DNA of 64,000 nucleotides from an uncultured Bacteroidia bacterium (GCA_902769525.1 CACXPG010000009.1:1-64000); one strand, 5' to 3'; counted from the first letter of the stretch, positions 16,252-27,101 are shown. Program-made: numbers and translations. The notes: generated from the letters alone by a model not told the origin.

Positions 16252-18270
16252 ATGGATTTTAAGTTAGATTCGAGATACAAGCCTACAGGAGACCAGCCGG
16301 AAGCCATAGACGCTCTGGTTAGGGCCATACAGGACAAGGAGAAGGCCGTGACGCTGCTCGGAGTTACAGGCAGCGGCAAGACATTCACCATGGCCAACGT
16401 CATAGCAAGGCTTAACCGTCCTGCCCTGATACTGAGCCATAACAAGACTCTGGCGGCGCAGCTGTACGGAGAGTTCAAGTCGTTTTTCCCGGAGAACGCG
16501 GTGGAGTATTTCGTGTCTTACTATGACTACTACCAGCCGGAGGCATATATCCCCACTACGGATACATACATCGAGAAAGATCTTTCTATCAACGACGAGA
16601 TAGACAAGCTCAGGATTGCGGCATCGGCGGCGCTGCTTTCGGGAAGAAGGGATGTGATTGTAATATCCTCCGTATCTTGCCTTTACGGCATAGGCAACCC
16701 GGCGGATTTCCACGCCAACACTATAACCGTGAAAGTGGGAGACGCCATCGCGAGGAACTCATTCCTGTACAAGCTGGTGGACAGCATGTACTCCAGAAGC
16801 GACGTGGAGTTCAAGAGAGGAACGTTCAGGGTGAACGGAGACAGCGTGGACATATATCTTGCATACGGAGAGGAAGGGGCAAGAGTGGTGTTCTTCGGAA
16901 ACCAGGTGGAAGAGATCGAGATCTTTGACCCTGTGAGCGGAACCACCATCGAGTATCGCGATGAAATATCCATCTACCCGGCAAACATATTTTCCACTAC
17001 AAAGGAGCGTACTGTATTGGCAATAAAGCAGATACAGGATGATCTTGTGAAGCAGTACGACTACTTTATGGAGATCGGGAAGAACCACGAGGCCAACCGC
17101 CTCAAGCAGAGAGTGGAATACGACCTGGAGATGATAAAGGAACTTGGATACTGCCCGGGAATAGAGAACTACTCCCGCTACTTTGACGGAAGGGCGGCAG
17201 GAACCAGGCCTTTCTGCCTGCTGGACTATTTCCCGAAAGACTACATCACTTTCATAGACGAAAGCCACGTTACCATACCTCAGATCAGGGCGATGAGCGG
17301 AGGAGACAGGTCCAGGAAGCAGACTCTGATTGAGTATGGCTTCAGGCTTCCGGCAGCGGCCGACAACCGGCCTCTCAGGTTTGAGGAATTCCAGGCCCTG
17401 ACAAACCAGACGGTTTACGTGAGCGCCACTCCGTCAGACTTTGAACTGGAAGAGAGCCAGGGACTTATCGCCGAGCAACTGGTAAGGCCTACAGGACTTC
17501 TTGATCCGCCTATAATCGTAAGGCCTACCAAGAACCAGATAGACGACCTGATGGAAGAGATTGCAGTAAGGGCGGAAAGAGACGAGAGAATACTGGTTAC
17601 CACCCTGACCAAGAGAATGGCCGAAGATCTGGACAAGTACCTGTCCGGCAACGGAGTAAGATGCAGCTACATCCACTCAGACGTAGACACTATGGAAAGG
17701 ATCCAGATCATAGAAGATTTCCAGAAAGGCCTGTTTGACGTGCTGATTGGAGTGAACCTCCTCAGGGAAGGCCTTGACCTGCCTCAGGTGTCGCTTGTAG
17801 CCATACTGGATGCCGACAAGGAAGGCTTCCTAAGAAGCACCACAGCCCTGACCCAGACAGCAGGCCGAGCCGCCAGAAACCTCAACGGCTGCGTGATAAT
17901 GTATGCCGACACCATTACCCGCAGCATGCGGGAAACCATCGACGAGACCAACCGCAGAAGAAAGAAGCAGCAGGACTACAACAAGGCCCACAACATCACC
18001 CCTACCCAGATTACCAAGGTTGAGAGGAACGTGCTGGGCAGAGACAGGACTCTGGCCGAGATTGCATCCAGATTCGATGTACCTGATGCAGAATCGGTTG
18101 CAAACGATCCGGTAATAGCATCCATGAGCACTGCCGAGCTTCAGAAGAGTATAGAGAGCTCGAGGATAAAGATGGAAAACGCCGCCAAGGAACTGGACTT
18201 CATTTCCGCCGCAAGATTCCGCGACGAGATGAACGCCCTGAAAGATTTACTCAAGCACCACAGATCATGA
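16252..18270 (+). CDS. uvrB: Excinuclease ABC subunit B
   Basis: UvrB, the damage-verifying helicase-like subunit of nucleotide excision repair, which receives DNA from UvrA and is cut by UvrC. The protein is 672 aa, normal for the family. It shows Walker A GVTGSGKT (37-44), the YYDYYQPEAYIP beta-hairpin region that clamps DNA (about 90-101), helicase motifs DESH and ATPSDFE, and motif VI QTAGRAARN, with a C-terminal UVR domain (about 630-665). Its stop overlaps the next start by four bases (ATGA). uvrA lies 3 kb away on the opposite strand, so the two are not in one operon. Confidence 0.98.
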   Translation: MDFKLDSRYKPTGDQPEAIDALVRAIQDKEKAVTLLGVTGSGKTFTMANVIARLNRPALILSHNKTLAAQLYGEFKSFFPENAVEYFVSYYDYYQPEAYIPTTDTYIEKDLSINDEIDKLRIAASAALLSGRRDVIVISSVSCLYGIGNPADFHANTITVKVGDAIARNSFLYKLVDSMYSRSDVEFKRGTFRVNGDSVDIYLAYGEEGARVVFFGNQVEEIEIFDPVSGTTIEYRDEISIYPANIFSTTKERTVLAIKQIQDDLVKQYDYFMEIGKNHEANRLKQRVEYDLEMIKELGYCPGIENYSRYFDGRAAGTRPFCLLDYFPKDYITFIDESHVTIPQIRAMSGGDRSRKQTLIEYGFRLPAAADNRPLRFEEFQALTNQTVYVSATPSDFELEESQGLIAEQLVRPTGLLDPPIIVRPTKNQIDDLMEEIAVRAERDERILVTTLTKRMAEDLDKYLSGNGVRCSYIHSDVDTMERIQIIEDFQKGLFDVLIGVNLLREGLDLPQVSLVAILDADKEGFLRSTTALTQTAGRAARNLNGCVIMYADTITRSMRETIDETNRRRKKQQDYNKAHNITPTQITKVERNVLGRDRTLAEIASRFDVPDAESVANDPVIASMSTAELQKSIESSRIKMENAAKELDFISAARFRDEMNALKDLLKHHRS

Positions 18271-20420
18271 GCGAGAAAGGCATAGCAGAACTGCTTTCCG
18301 ATTATAAAGGGAAGGAAAAAGAAATCGTTGAAAGAAGCTACAGGATTGCTGAGGCTTCACTGGAGGGTTTGGAAAGAGAGAACCACAGGCCTTTTCTGGA
18401 GCATCCTGTGAATGTGGCCCTTATCGTGAAAAATGAAATAGGGCTCAGGTCAACTTCAGTTGCCGCGGTACTTCTCCACGAGGCATCGAGGGGAAAAGAA
18501 GAGCTTTTGCCTTTGATTGAAAAAGAGTTCTCTTCAGAGATTGTAAACATAGTGAAGGGCCTGAACGGCATCTCCAGGATAACGCCTAAGGAAACACGGC
18601 TGCAGGCGGAAAACTACCGCAAGCTGATCGTATCCTATTCCAAGGACCCGAGGGTTACCCTGATCAAGATAGCAGACCGTCTGGAGATTATGCGCAATCT
18701 GGGCATATTCCCCAAGTCCAGCATAATGCGCAAGCTGACAGAAACCCAGATGCTGTACATCCCGCTGGCTCACCAGCTCGGTCTGTACAAGATAAAGGGA
18801 GAGATGGAGAATCTCTTTTTCAGATATTCGGACCCCGAACATTACCGCAGCATATCCAACAAGCTTCTGGCAACCGAAAAGGACAGGGAAAAGCTGGCCG
18901 CCGAGTTTATCCGCCCGCTGGAAAAGAAGCTGAAGGATTCAGGCATCAAATACACGCTGAAGGTCAGGACAAAGACAGCGTGGTCCATCTGGCAGAAGAT
19001 GCAAAAGCAGGACGTACCGTTCGAGGGCGTGTACGACGTGTTTGCCATAAGGTTCATACTGGATGTTCCTCTGGAAAAGGAGAAGGAAGCCTGCTGGCAG
19101 GTCTACTCTCTCGTGACTCAAGAATACAAGCCAGATTTGTCGCGTCTTAGGGACTGGATTTCAAAGCCTAAGGAAAACGGCTACGAGTCTTTGCACACTA
19201 CAGTGGAGAACAGGGACGGGGCAAAGCTGGAAGTCCAGATAAGGACGGTGAGAATGGACCTGATGGCCGAAAGCGGGCACGCTTCCCACTGGAGCTACAA
19301 AGGAATCAAGGCCGTCAAGGGGCTGGACGAGTGGCTTCTGGACGTAAAGAAGATGCTGGAGACTCCGGGACTTCTCTCCCAGGACACCCCGCACAAGGAC
19401 CTGGAAGAAATCTTCGTCTTCACCCCTAACGGAGACCTCAAGCAGCTGCCTAAGGGAGCCTGCGTGCTGGATTTCGCTTTCTCCATCCACTCCAACCTGG
19501 GAATGACCTGCACCGGCGCAAAAGTCAACGGCAAGGTTAAGTCCATCAGGGAAGAGCTCCACACGGGAGACGTGGTGGAAATAATGAGCCGCAAAGACCA
19601 GAAACCGTCCAGAGACTGGCTGAACATCGTGATATCCTCCAAGGCCAGAAGCCACATCAAGAGCCGTCTTAAAGAAGAAGAGGGCAAGATGAGCCGTCTG
19701 GGAAGGGAGATGCTCGAGCGCAGGATGAAAAACTGGAAGATCGAGCTCACGGAAGAAACCCTGTCCGTACTGGCCAAGCAGTTCAAGTTCAAGTCTATAG
19801 GAGATTTCCTAATCGCGATAAACGACTACAAGATGGACCTTCAGGCAGTGAAGGATTTCCTTGCTGACTCTACCAAGGCAGACTCCAGGGAAAAGGACGA
19901 GAAGGATTCTTCCGCCTCCAGACTTGCCGAAAAGGCCACCAAAGACCGCGGGGACTATCTTGTCATCAGCGACAAGCTGGATAACATCTCCTACAAGATG
20001 GCCAAGTGCTGCAACCCTATCTTCGGCGACGATGTTTTCGGATTCGTGACTGCAACCGGAGGTATCAGCATCCACAGAATGTCCTGCCCTAACGCCTCAA
20101 GGCTTATAAGCCAGTATCCGTACCGCATCCAGAAAGTCAGATGGCGCCAGACATCAACATCTTCACAGTTCCGCACGGGCCTGAAAGTCATAGGAAACGG
20201 AGACGCTTCAGTCTCTAACGCCATAATGGAATGCGTGGCCAATACCGGAGCAAGCATCAGAGCTTTCAGGATCAGCGAAAGGCAGAAGAACAAACTGGAA
20301 TTCGTGGCCGAAATGGAACTGTCCGTAGGCAACAAGGCCCATCTGGACAAAGTTGTCTCCGCCCTGAAAAAGCTCCGCGAAGTGACAAATGTCCTCCGCA
20401 CCTCGGAACGCAAAAGGTAG
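18267..20420 (+). CDS. Long RelA/SpoT homologue with degraded hydrolase domain, 717 aa
   Basis: Domain order is HD hydrolase (about 25-170), (p)ppGpp synthetase (about 230-345), TGS (about 390-455) and C-terminal ACT (about 645-715). In the HD domain His46 and His71 remain, but the HDxxED motif reads HEASRG (71-76) and the later ADRLH-type motif is ADRLE (136-140), so hydrolysis is probably lost. The synthetase keeps the YDVFAIR aspartate (257) and LEVQIRT glutamate (322); the RxKD-type loop is RLRD (293-296). It is best read as a synthetase-type, RelA-like enzyme, with a bifunctional paralogue expected elsewhere. It is translationally coupled to uvrB. Confidence 0.9.
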   Translation: MSEKGIAELLSDYKGKEKEIVERSYRIAEASLEGLERENHRPFLEHPVNVALIVKNEIGLRSTSVAAVLLHEASRGKEELLPLIEKEFSSEIVNIVKGLNGISRITPKETRLQAENYRKLIVSYSKDPRVTLIKIADRLEIMRNLGIFPKSSIMRKLTETQMLYIPLAHQLGLYKIKGEMENLFFRYSDPEHYRSISNKLLATEKDREKLAAEFIRPLEKKLKDSGIKYTLKVRTKTAWSIWQKMQKQDVPFEGVYDVFAIRFILDVPLEKEKEACWQVYSLVTQEYKPDLSRLRDWISKPKENGYESLHTTVENRDGAKLEVQIRTVRMDLMAESGHASHWSYKGIKAVKGLDEWLLDVKKMLETPGLLSQDTPHKDLEEIFVFTPNGDLKQLPKGACVLDFAFSIHSNLGMTCTGAKVNGKVKSIREELHTGDVVEIMSRKDQKPSRDWLNIVISSKARSHIKSRLKEEEGKMSRLGREMLERRMKNWKIELTEETLSVLAKQFKFKSIGDFLIAINDYKMDLQAVKDFLADSTKADSREKDEKDSSASRLAEKATKDRGDYLVISDKLDNISYKMAKCCNPIFGDDVFGFVTATGGISIHRMSCPNASRLISQYPYRIQKVRWRQTSTSSQFRTGLKVIGNGDASVSNAIMECVANTGASIRAFRISERQKNKLEFVAEMELSVGNKAHLDKVVSALKKLREVTNVLRTSERKR

Positions 20421-21266
20421 TTATTCTACACGGACAGTATTGAAGTCCTCTCCCTTGAACAGGACGGTAAAAATAGGCCTGTGGTCGGAAGCCACGCTCT
20501 CGGGCTGCACCCAGGAAGCTACACCTGTCTTCCCCTTCTCCAGCCTCTTGAGAAGCTTGCCTCCTTCGCCTCCCTTATAGACCATAATGTAGTCCAGCGT
20601 ACGGTCCGGCCTGTCAGAAGGAAAAGTATGGAACTGATATGAAGACAGGATGCCGAAATTGTCAGCGAGTATTCTCATTTCCAAAGATTTGGGAGTCAAG
20701 TTGAAATCCCCTGCAATATAGAAAGGCTTGTCGTTCAGGCGGACGAATGTCCTTGCCGTTTCCGCAATGATGCGGCAGGCCTCTACCCTTGAAGCCGAGT
20801 CAAGAGAAAGGTGAAGTGAACAGAAATAAAAATCATCAAACTCAGCGATGATCATAACCCGTGGCTCTTCTGTTCCGGGCAGCGGAAGTGATGACACATC
20901 TAGAGGTTTTTTCTTTGACAGGATGGCGTTGCCGTACTGTCCTCCGCCAAAATTCATCGCCGAGGCGAAAAAGGCATGGTAGCCTCCTGCAAGTTTTGCT
21001 ATCTCTTCTGGAGAATCCACTCCGCCAATCCTTTCTGTCCCCTTGTCAACTTCCTGAAGGGCAACTACATCTGGCTCTACTATCGATATCTCATGGGCAA
21101 TTCTGGAAAAATCCACCTTGCGGTCCATACCCGCCCCGTGACGGATATTGTAACTCATTATAGACAGAATATGGTTTTCGCTATTCTGGCTGACTATCTT
21201 GATTTTCTGGGAAAAGCCCATACTGCAGAAAAGCAAGGCACAGGCTATGAACAATAACTTTTTCAT
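20421..21266 (-). CDS. Exported endonuclease/exonuclease/phosphatase family protein, 281 aa
   Basis: A signal peptide (ends GFSQ, about residue 20) precedes an EEP-fold metal-dependent phosphodiesterase. The motifs appear in order: SYNIRHG (about 38-44), LQEVD glutamate (about 75), SLHLS (about 157), GDFN (about 190) and SDHRPI (about 262). The family includes DNases, sphingomyelinases and inositol phosphatases; with an N-terminal export signal, this one probably acts on phosphoesters outside the cytoplasm. It converges with the Rel gene with no gap, and stands 44 bp from the end of uvrA. Confidence 0.87.
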   Translation of the reverse strand: MKKLLFIACALLFCSMGFSQKIKIVSQNSENHILSIMSYNIRHGAGMDRKVDFSRIAHEISIVEPDVVALQEVDKGTERIGGVDSPEEIAKLAGGYHAFFASAMNFGGGQYGNAILSKKKPLDVSSLPLPGTEEPRVMIIAEFDDFYFCSLHLSLDSASRVEACRIIAETARTFVRLNDKPFYIAGDFNLTPKSLEMRILADNFGILSSYQFHTFPSDRPDRTLDYIMVYKGGEGGKLLKRLEKGKTGVASWVQPESVASDHRPIFTVLFKGEDFNTVRVE

Positions 21267-21310
21267 AACAACCGGTTTTCTACAAATATAATGAATCTTT
21301 CGGAACCCGA

Positions 21311-24079
21311 CTACAGATAAGGAACCCAGCGAGGATCCTGTGAGAGAAGGTCAGGAGTGCCGGTAAAGACTACCTCTCCGCCCTTGTCGCCGCTGTCGGG
21401 ACCAAGGTCTATCACCCAGTCAGCCGCCTTTATTACATCCGTGTTGTGCTCGACCACAATAATCGTGTTGCCTGCATCCACAAGGGCGTTGAAGGCATCC
21501 AGAAGTTTCTTCACATCGTTGAAATGCAGGCCGGTTGTCGGCTCGTCGAAGATGAACACCTTGCCCTGGTTTCCCGAGTTCAGGTCTTTGGAGAGGAACT
21601 GGGCAAGCATCACTCTCTGGCTCTCGCCGCCGCTGAGAGTGCTGCAGCTCTGGCCGAGCTTGACATACCCCAGGCCAACCCGCTGAAGTATTCCAAGGCC
21701 TTCCGCCACTTTCTTTGCCGCAGCCTCCTTCTGGCTGGAGAAGAATTCTATGGCGGCGTCCACACTCATGTCCAGCACCTGGTCTATGTTCTTGCCGTGG
21801 TATCTGACTTCCAGAATATCCTGCTTGAAACGGTGGCCGTGGCATTCCTCGCAGACCATCTTGACGTCTGCCATAAACTGCATAGGCACAGTGATGTAGC
21901 CTTCTCCAAGGCAAATTGGGCATCTACCGCCGTCTATGTTGAAGGAGAAGAACGAGTTTGTATAGCCGTTCATCTTGGCATACGGCTGGTCAGAAAAGAG
22001 TTTTCTTATGTCGTCGTAGATCTTCAGGTACGTAACCGGGTTGGAGCGGGCCGTCTTGCCCATAGGATTCTGGTCTACATACTCCACGCCCGAGATTTTG
22101 GAAAGGTCGCCTGAGAGTTTCCTGAACGCGCCCGGAGCCTGGGCGCTTACTATCTGGAAATGACGGCACAGGGCCGGATAGAGAATGTCTCCCACAAGAG
22201 ATGACTTGCCGGAACCTGAAACGCCTGAAACCACGGTGAAAGCGTTGAGAGGAAAATCTACGGTTATGTCTTTCAGATTGTGCTCCATAGCACCCTCCAC
22301 GGTTATCTTCCGCGACCAGCGGCGAGGCTTGTGGCCCGTATCCACCTTTCGCCTTCCGTTTATGTAGTCCAGCGTGAGAGAGCCCCTGAAATTCTTGCCC
22401 TGAGCGGCGTTTCCCTCAAACACCACCTCTCCGCCGAACGCCCCGGCCAAAGGCCCTATATCTATCAGGTGGTCAGCCGCCTGGATTATGTCTCTGTCGT
22501 GCTCTACTACAACAATTGTATTGCCCAGATCGCGGAGTTTGCGCATCACGTTTATCAGCCTCTGGGTGTCTCTCGGATGAAGGCCTATGCTCGGCTCGTC
22601 GAGAATATACAGAGAACCGGCAAGACTGCTGCCAAGAGAGCTGACCAGGTTGATTCTCTGGCTCTCTCCACCGCTCAAGGTGTTGGAATGGCGGCTTAGA
22701 GTCAGATAACCAAGGCCAACATCTTCTATATACTCCAGCCTCTGGGTAATCTCCTTGAGGGCACGTTCCCCTATCTGTTTCTGGTACTTGCTGAGTTTCA
22801 GCGTCCTGAAAAACTTCAAAAGAGAACTCACGTCCATATCCAGAAGCTCACCGATGCTCTTTCCGCCTATCTTCACATAGCCGGTCTCCTTCTTGAGCCT
22901 CGTGCCGCCGCAGGCGCGGCATACAGATCTTCCGCTGTAACGCGAAAGCATATATCTGAACTGTATCTTGTACTTTTTTGTCTCCACCCAGGCGAAGAAA
23001 TCGTTGATGCCTGTAAAGTAGCTGTTCCCGTTCCACAGCAGGTCTTTCTGGGCCTGGGTAAGCTGAGCGTAAGGGCGATGGACCGGAAAGTCAAACTTGT
23101 AGGCGTTGTCTATGAGCTGTTCCTTGTACCAGCTCATCAGCTTGCCCCTCCACGGAGCGATGGCATCCTCGTACACGCTTAGGGAAGCGTTAGGTATTAC
23201 CAGTTTCTCGTCTATTCCTATCATGCTGCCGAAGCCGCCGCACACAGGGCAGGCGCCCAGTGGATTGTTGAACGAGAACATAGCTTCGCTCGGCTCCTCG
23301 AAAACCATTCCGTCCGCCTCGAAAATGTTCGAGAAAGGCCTAAACAGAATCTGGTCTGACTGGCTGTAGCCCAATACCATACGGCCTTCTCCCAGAGAAA
23401 ACGCGGTCTCGGCCGAACTGCGGACTTCGGACATGTCTTCAGAGCCGTCGTGAATAAGCCTGGAAACTACAACAAACAGTTCATCCGTCTTTCTGCCCTC
23501 TGTAAGGAACTGGTCTATCTTCTTGACCTTTCCTTCTTCCAGGAGTCTTGTGAAGCCCTGCTGCTTGAGGTCAATCAGCCTCTCAACGAGATGCTTTTCG
23601 TCCTCAACGATTTTCACGAGTACATAAACCGCGGTGCCTTCTTTCAGGGAACTGATAAAACCGGAGACATCTTCCACTGTCTCTTTCTTGACCTCGCACC
23701 CGCTTAACGGAGAATACGTCACCCCTATTTTGGTATAGAGAATCCTCAGATAGTCATAGATTTCTGTGCTCGTTCCCACTGTCGAGCGAGGGTTGCGGCT
23801 GCTGGTCCTCTGCTGGATGGCAATTGCCGGCGGTATGCCTTCTATCTTGTCCACATCCGGCTTAGACATTCTGCCAAGAAACTGGCGGGCGAAAGACGAA
23901 AGGCTCTCCGCAAACCTCCTCTGCCCCTCGGCATAGAGAGTGTCAAAGGCCAGGGAGCTCTTGCCGCTGCCGCTGACTCCGGTAACCACGCACAGTTTGC
24001 CGCGCGGTATCTTCAACGAGATGTTTTTCAAGTTGTTGACCCGTGCGCCAGTAATCGTGATATATTCCTGGTCAGCCAT
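21311..24079 (-). CDS. uvrA: Excinuclease ABC subunit A
   Basis: UvrA, the dimeric ATPase that first recognises DNA damage in nucleotide excision repair. At 922 aa it is slightly short of typical UvrA. There are two ABC ATPase units, each with Walker A GVSGSGKS and an LSGGESQR signature (residues about 468 and 800). Zinc modules are visible as CPVCGG/CRACGG and CPICLG/CEECHG. The [18 protein letters not shown] segment near residue 95-112 is diagnostic. Bacteroidetes often carry more than one UvrA; all motifs here are intact. It lies 12 bp after prfA on the same strand. Confidence 0.97.
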   Translation of the reverse strand: MADQEYITITGARVNNLKNISLKIPRGKLCVVTGVSGSGKSSLAFDTLYAEGQRRFAESLSSFARQFLGRMSKPDVDKIEGIPPAIAIQQRTSSRNPRSTVGTSTEIYDYLRILYTKIGVTYSPLSGCEVKKETVEDVSGFISSLKEGTAVYVLVKIVEDEKHLVERLIDLKQQGFTRLLEEGKVKKIDQFLTEGRKTDELFVVVSRLIHDGSEDMSEVRSSAETAFSLGEGRMVLGYSQSDQILFRPFSNIFEADGMVFEEPSEAMFSFNNPLGACPVCGGFGSMIGIDEKLVIPNASLSVYEDAIAPWRGKLMSWYKEQLIDNAYKFDFPVHRPYAQLTQAQKDLLWNGNSYFTGINDFFAWVETKKYKIQFRYMLSRYSGRSVCRACGGTRLKKETGYVKIGGKSIGELLDMDVSSLLKFFRTLKLSKYQKQIGERALKEITQRLEYIEDVGLGYLTLSRHSNTLSGGESQRINLVSSLGSSLAGSLYILDEPSIGLHPRDTQRLINVMRKLRDLGNTIVVVEHDRDIIQAADHLIDIGPLAGAFGGEVVFEGNAAQGKNFRGSLTLDYINGRRKVDTGHKPRRWSRKITVEGAMEHNLKDITVDFPLNAFTVVSGVSGSGKSSLVGDILYPALCRHFQIVSAQAPGAFRKLSGDLSKISGVEYVDQNPMGKTARSNPVTYLKIYDDIRKLFSDQPYAKMNGYTNSFFSFNIDGGRCPICLGEGYITVPMQFMADVKMVCEECHGHRFKQDILEVRYHGKNIDQVLDMSVDAAIEFFSSQKEAAAKKVAEGLGILQRVGLGYVKLGQSCSTLSGGESQRVMLAQFLSKDLNSGNQGKVFIFDEPTTGLHFNDVKKLLDAFNALVDAGNTIIVVEHNTDVIKAADWVIDLGPDSGDKGGEVVFTGTPDLLSQDPRWVPYL

Positions 24080-24091
24080 TATGTGAGAGTG

Positions 24092-25180
24092 TTATTCTGC
24101 TTCCTTGAGCCTTTCTGCGTTCTCGGCGATCTGAAGCTGGTCTATAACCTCCTGGATTTCTCCGTCCATAAAGACAGGAAGATTGTGGGTGGACCAGTTG
24201 ATGCGATGGTCGGTCACGCGGCTCTGTGGATAATTGTAGGTACGGATCTTGGCACTTCTGTCTCCGGTTGAAACCATAGTCTTTCTCTTGGAAGACAGGT
24301 TGTCCAGATACTTCTGGTACTCCATGTTGTAGAGCCTGGTACGAAGCTCGTTCATGGCCTTTTCCAGGTTCTTCAGCTGGTTTCTCTCGTCCTGGCACTG
24401 AACTACGATTCCGGTCGGGATATGTGTCAGTCGTATAGCGGAATAAGTGGTGTTAACACCCTGTCCGCCAGGACCGGATGCGCAGAATATGTCTTTGCGG
24501 ATGTCTTTTTCGTTGATCTCAACGTCAAACTCGCCTGCTTCCGGAAGCACCACTACAGATGCGGCGGAAGTATGCAGACGGCCCTGCGTCTCGGTCTGCG
24601 GAACTCTCTGTACACGGTGAACGCCACTCTCGTATTTGAGAAGGCCGTAAACCCCTTCGCCAGAGACGGTGCAGATGATTTCCTTGTAGCCGCCGGCTGT
24701 TCCCGGAGTCTGGGAAGTCACCTCCAGCTTCCAGCCTTTGCGCTCTATGTACTTGGAATACATGCGGAAGAGGTCTCCGGCAAAAATAGCCGCCTCGTCT
24801 CCGCCAGTGCCGCCGCGGATTTCCATAATGGCGTTCTTGCCGTCTTCCGGGTCGGCCGGAATCAGCAGAAGCTTGATTTCCTCCTCCATCTTAGGAAGAG
24901 CCTCTTCCAGAGAAGCCATCTCCTCTCTGGCCATCTCCCTGAGTTCTTCGTCCTTTTCGTTTACTATCAGGTCTTTGGCAGCGTCATAGTCCTCAATCAT
25001 CTTCCTGTACTTGGCACCAGCCTTTACAATAGGCTCGAGTTCCTTGTAGTCCTTGTTCAGCTGCACATACTTTTTCATGTCAGCCATAGACTCAGGATCA
25101 GAAAGCTGTGCCTGAATCTGGTCGAGCTTGATTTTAAGACCGTCTATCTTTTCCAGCAGGGTATTGTTGTTGTCACTCAT
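24092..25180 (-). CDS. prfA: Peptide chain release factor 1
   Basis: RF1 ends translation at UAA and UAG. The GGQ motif is in SGPGGQGVNTTYSAIRLTH, and the stop-codon reading tripeptide of RF1 (PxT) appears as PQT in RVPQTETQGR rather than the common PAT. The frame extends upstream to 25255, but the ATG at 25180 gives the standard 362-aa protein beginning MSDNNN. It lies 11 bp after the GNAT-like gene and 12 bp before uvrA; the tcdA-mazG group is farther upstream on the same strand. Confidence 0.96.
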   Translation of the reverse strand: MSDNNNTLLEKIDGLKIKLDQIQAQLSDPESMADMKKYVQLNKDYKELEPIVKAGAKYRKMIEDYDAAKDLIVNEKDEELREMAREEMASLEEALPKMEEEIKLLLIPADPEDGKNAIMEIRGGTGGDEAAIFAGDLFRMYSKYIERKGWKLEVTSQTPGTAGGYKEIICTVSGEGVYGLLKYESGVHRVQRVPQTETQGRLHTSAASVVVLPEAGEFDVEINEKDIRKDIFCASGPGGQGVNTTYSAIRLTHIPTGIVVQCQDERNQLKNLEKAMNELRTRLYNMEYQKYLDNLSSKRKTMVSTGDRSAKIRTYNYPQSRVTDHRINWSTHNLPVFMDGEIQEVIDQLQIAENAERLKEAE

Positions 25181-25191
25181 AATCTTTTCTT

Positions 25192-26325
25192 TTAACGGAT
25201 TTTGCGGATCCAGCACCGCCTTCTCATATAAAACTCCTTCTTGTAGCTGTCCCAAACCTTGATAGCCGCTATATTAGTGTCTATCTGAGGATTGGATATG
25301 GCAGTCTTGATCTTCATCTTGTAGTAGCTGGTCTCCAGCTTGGTGTGGAAAATGGCCGAAAGACCCTTGGAATGCCACTCTGGAGCAGAGCCCAGGAGCA
25401 TCAGGTCCACTTTCTTGTATCTCCAGAAAGCCAGCAGTATAAACAGCCATCCTATCGGGAAAAGCTTGCCCCTGGCCCTCTTGAAAGCTCTCGAGAGAGA
25501 AGGCATACTCACACCGAAGGCTGCCAGATTGCCGTCCTTGTCCAGAACCATGCAGGTCAGCCCTTCTTTCAGATACTTGAAATAGTGGTTGCCCATTTCC
25601 TTCTGCTCGTCTTCAGTGAGCGGAATGAAATTGTGCACGGCCTTGAAAGACTCGTTGTATATCTCGAAGAACTGGCTCAGCAGTTTCTCTTTCAGGACAG
25701 GGTCTCTCTTCACATCGCGGATCTTCAGAACCTGGAGGCCGTATTTTTCCACCAGCAGCTTCGCTATTCGCCCGAGCTTTTCCGGAACACCCAGAGTGGC
25801 GTCCATCTCGTACTGAATCCAGTCGCACTCCTTCTCGAACCCCATCTGCTGCATATAATCCACATAGTAAGGATAATTGTACAGGCAGTTAACCTGAGGC
25901 TCCTTGTCAAAACCTTCTACCAGCATTCCCTGCCTTCCAAGAGTGTTGTAAGCCAGCGGGCCGTGGATTTCAGTCATGCCCTCTGCCTTGCCCCACTTTT
26001 CTACAGCGTCTATAAGCGCCTGGGCAATCGCCGGGTCTTCCTTGAAATCGAACCACCCGAACCTAACTCGGCTAAGGTTGTAGTACTCGTTGTAGCGGGG
26101 GTTTATTATGCCCTGCACCCTTCCGACTACCTTTCCCCTGTCGTCATAAGCCAGAAACAGCTTCCGCTTGCAATACTTGAGCGCAGGATCGTCTGTCAGA
26201 GAATGCCTTTGGTCTGAGTTCAAAGTAGGAACATAGTACCTGCACTTTCTGTAAAGACGGTTCTGGAACTTGTAGAACTGCCGCAGCTGCCTGTCTGTAG
26301 TGACTTCCTTAACTGTAATTGCCAT
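25192..26325 (-). CDS. GNAT-fold acetyltransferase-like protein, 377 aa
   Basis: A conserved Bacteroidetes family with N-terminal R-Q-F-Y-x-F-x-x-x-L-Y and a middle part (about 60-130) of strand-helix pattern including GRVQGIINPRYNEYY and EIHGPLAYNTLGRQGMLVEG, similar to GNAT proteins acting on unidentified amines. The C-terminal half (about 180-377) also looks like a second acyltransferase-like fold, with one hydrophobic segment (GWLFILLAFW, about 295-304). Substrate unknown. It sits between tcdA and prfA on the same strand, and function cannot be inferred from them. Confidence 0.7.
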   Translation of the reverse strand: MAITVKEVTTDRQLRQFYKFQNRLYRKCRYYVPTLNSDQRHSLTDDPALKYCKRKLFLAYDDRGKVVGRVQGIINPRYNEYYNLSRVRFGWFDFKEDPAIAQALIDAVEKWGKAEGMTEIHGPLAYNTLGRQGMLVEGFDKEPQVNCLYNYPYYVDYMQQMGFEKECDWIQYEMDATLGVPEKLGRIAKLLVEKYGLQVLKIRDVKRDPVLKEKLLSQFFEIYNESFKAVHNFIPLTEDEQKEMGNHYFKYLKEGLTCMVLDKDGNLAAFGVSMPSLSRAFKRARGKLFPIGWLFILLAFWRYKKVDLMLLGSAPEWHSKGLSAIFHTKLETSYYKMKIKTAISNPQIDTNIAAIKVWDSYKKEFYMRRRCWIRKIR

Positions 26326-26360
26326 AAACTGTAAAATTGCAGAGCCTGCAAATTTAACAA

Positions 26361-27101
26361 TTATCCCTCAAGGTTCAAAATATGAGTGACTGCGGCCTGA
26401 GCGCATACGCAGCCGAACACTGCCGGAAGATAAGATATTGTGCCGGCTCTGGACTTGTGGTTGCGCTCCTCGAAAGGAACTATGGCGTCTCTTTCCGGGA
26501 GCTCTTCTGAAAAGACCGCCTTGAAGCCTTTGCTCACGCCCACCTTGCGTAGACGCTTGCGGAGCATATATGCCAGAGGGCAGTTGAAAGACTTGCTTAT
26601 GTCGGTGATCCTGACTTTTGTCGCGTCCCACTTGGCACCCGCTCCCATAGAACTCACAAGAGGAATCTTGTGGTCCAGACAGAATTTTATCAGGGCTATT
26701 TTCGGAGACATTGTGTCTATGGCATCCACGACATAGTCAACAAGCGGATTGCCTTCGCTGTCGGCCAGAGGAAGCACGGTGGAGATATTTTCCTCTGTCA
26801 GATACCCGTCGAAGCTCTCGACACTAAGCTCGGGATTGATGTCCAGCAGCCTCTGGCGCATCACATCGGTCTTCTTCTTTCCCAGTGTGGAATCAAACGC
26901 GGCGATCTGGCGGTTTTTGTTGGTGACGGAATACACATCTGCATCGGCGACAAGAATCTTTCCCACTCCGGCCCTGACGATCATTTCAGCGGCCATAGCG
27001 CCCACTCCGCCAAGACCGATAACGGCCACCCTGGAGCGTGAAAGGCGCTCCATGCCTTCCGGCCCTGCCTGAAGCAATGTTCTCTCTTTCCAGTCTTCCA
27101 T
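26361..27101 (-). CDS. tcdA: tRNA threonylcarbamoyladenosine dehydratase
   Basis: A ThiF/E1-like ATP-dependent enzyme that cyclises t6A37 of ANN-decoding tRNAs. The glycine-rich nucleotide loop VIGLGGVGAMAAEMIVRAG (about 27-45) and NKNRQ (about 63-67, arginine finger) are present, followed by DAIDTMSPK (about 120-128) where the cofactor-site aspartate lies. The C-terminus (SYLPAVFGCVCAQAA) is typical. Length 246 aa is normal for TcdA and too short for MoeB with rhodanese domain. Next gene on the strand is mazG, 24 bp before. Confidence 0.9.
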   Translation of the reverse strand: MEDWKERTLLQAGPEGMERLSRSRVAVIGLGGVGAMAAEMIVRAGVGKILVADADVYSVTNKNRQIAAFDSTLGKKKTDVMRQRLLDINPELSVESFDGYLTEENISTVLPLADSEGNPLVDYVVDAIDTMSPKIALIKFCLDHKIPLVSSMGAGAKWDATKVRITDISKSFNCPLAYMLRKRLRKVGVSKGFKAVFSEELPERDAIVPFEERNHKSRAGTISYLPAVFGCVCAQAAVTHILNLEG

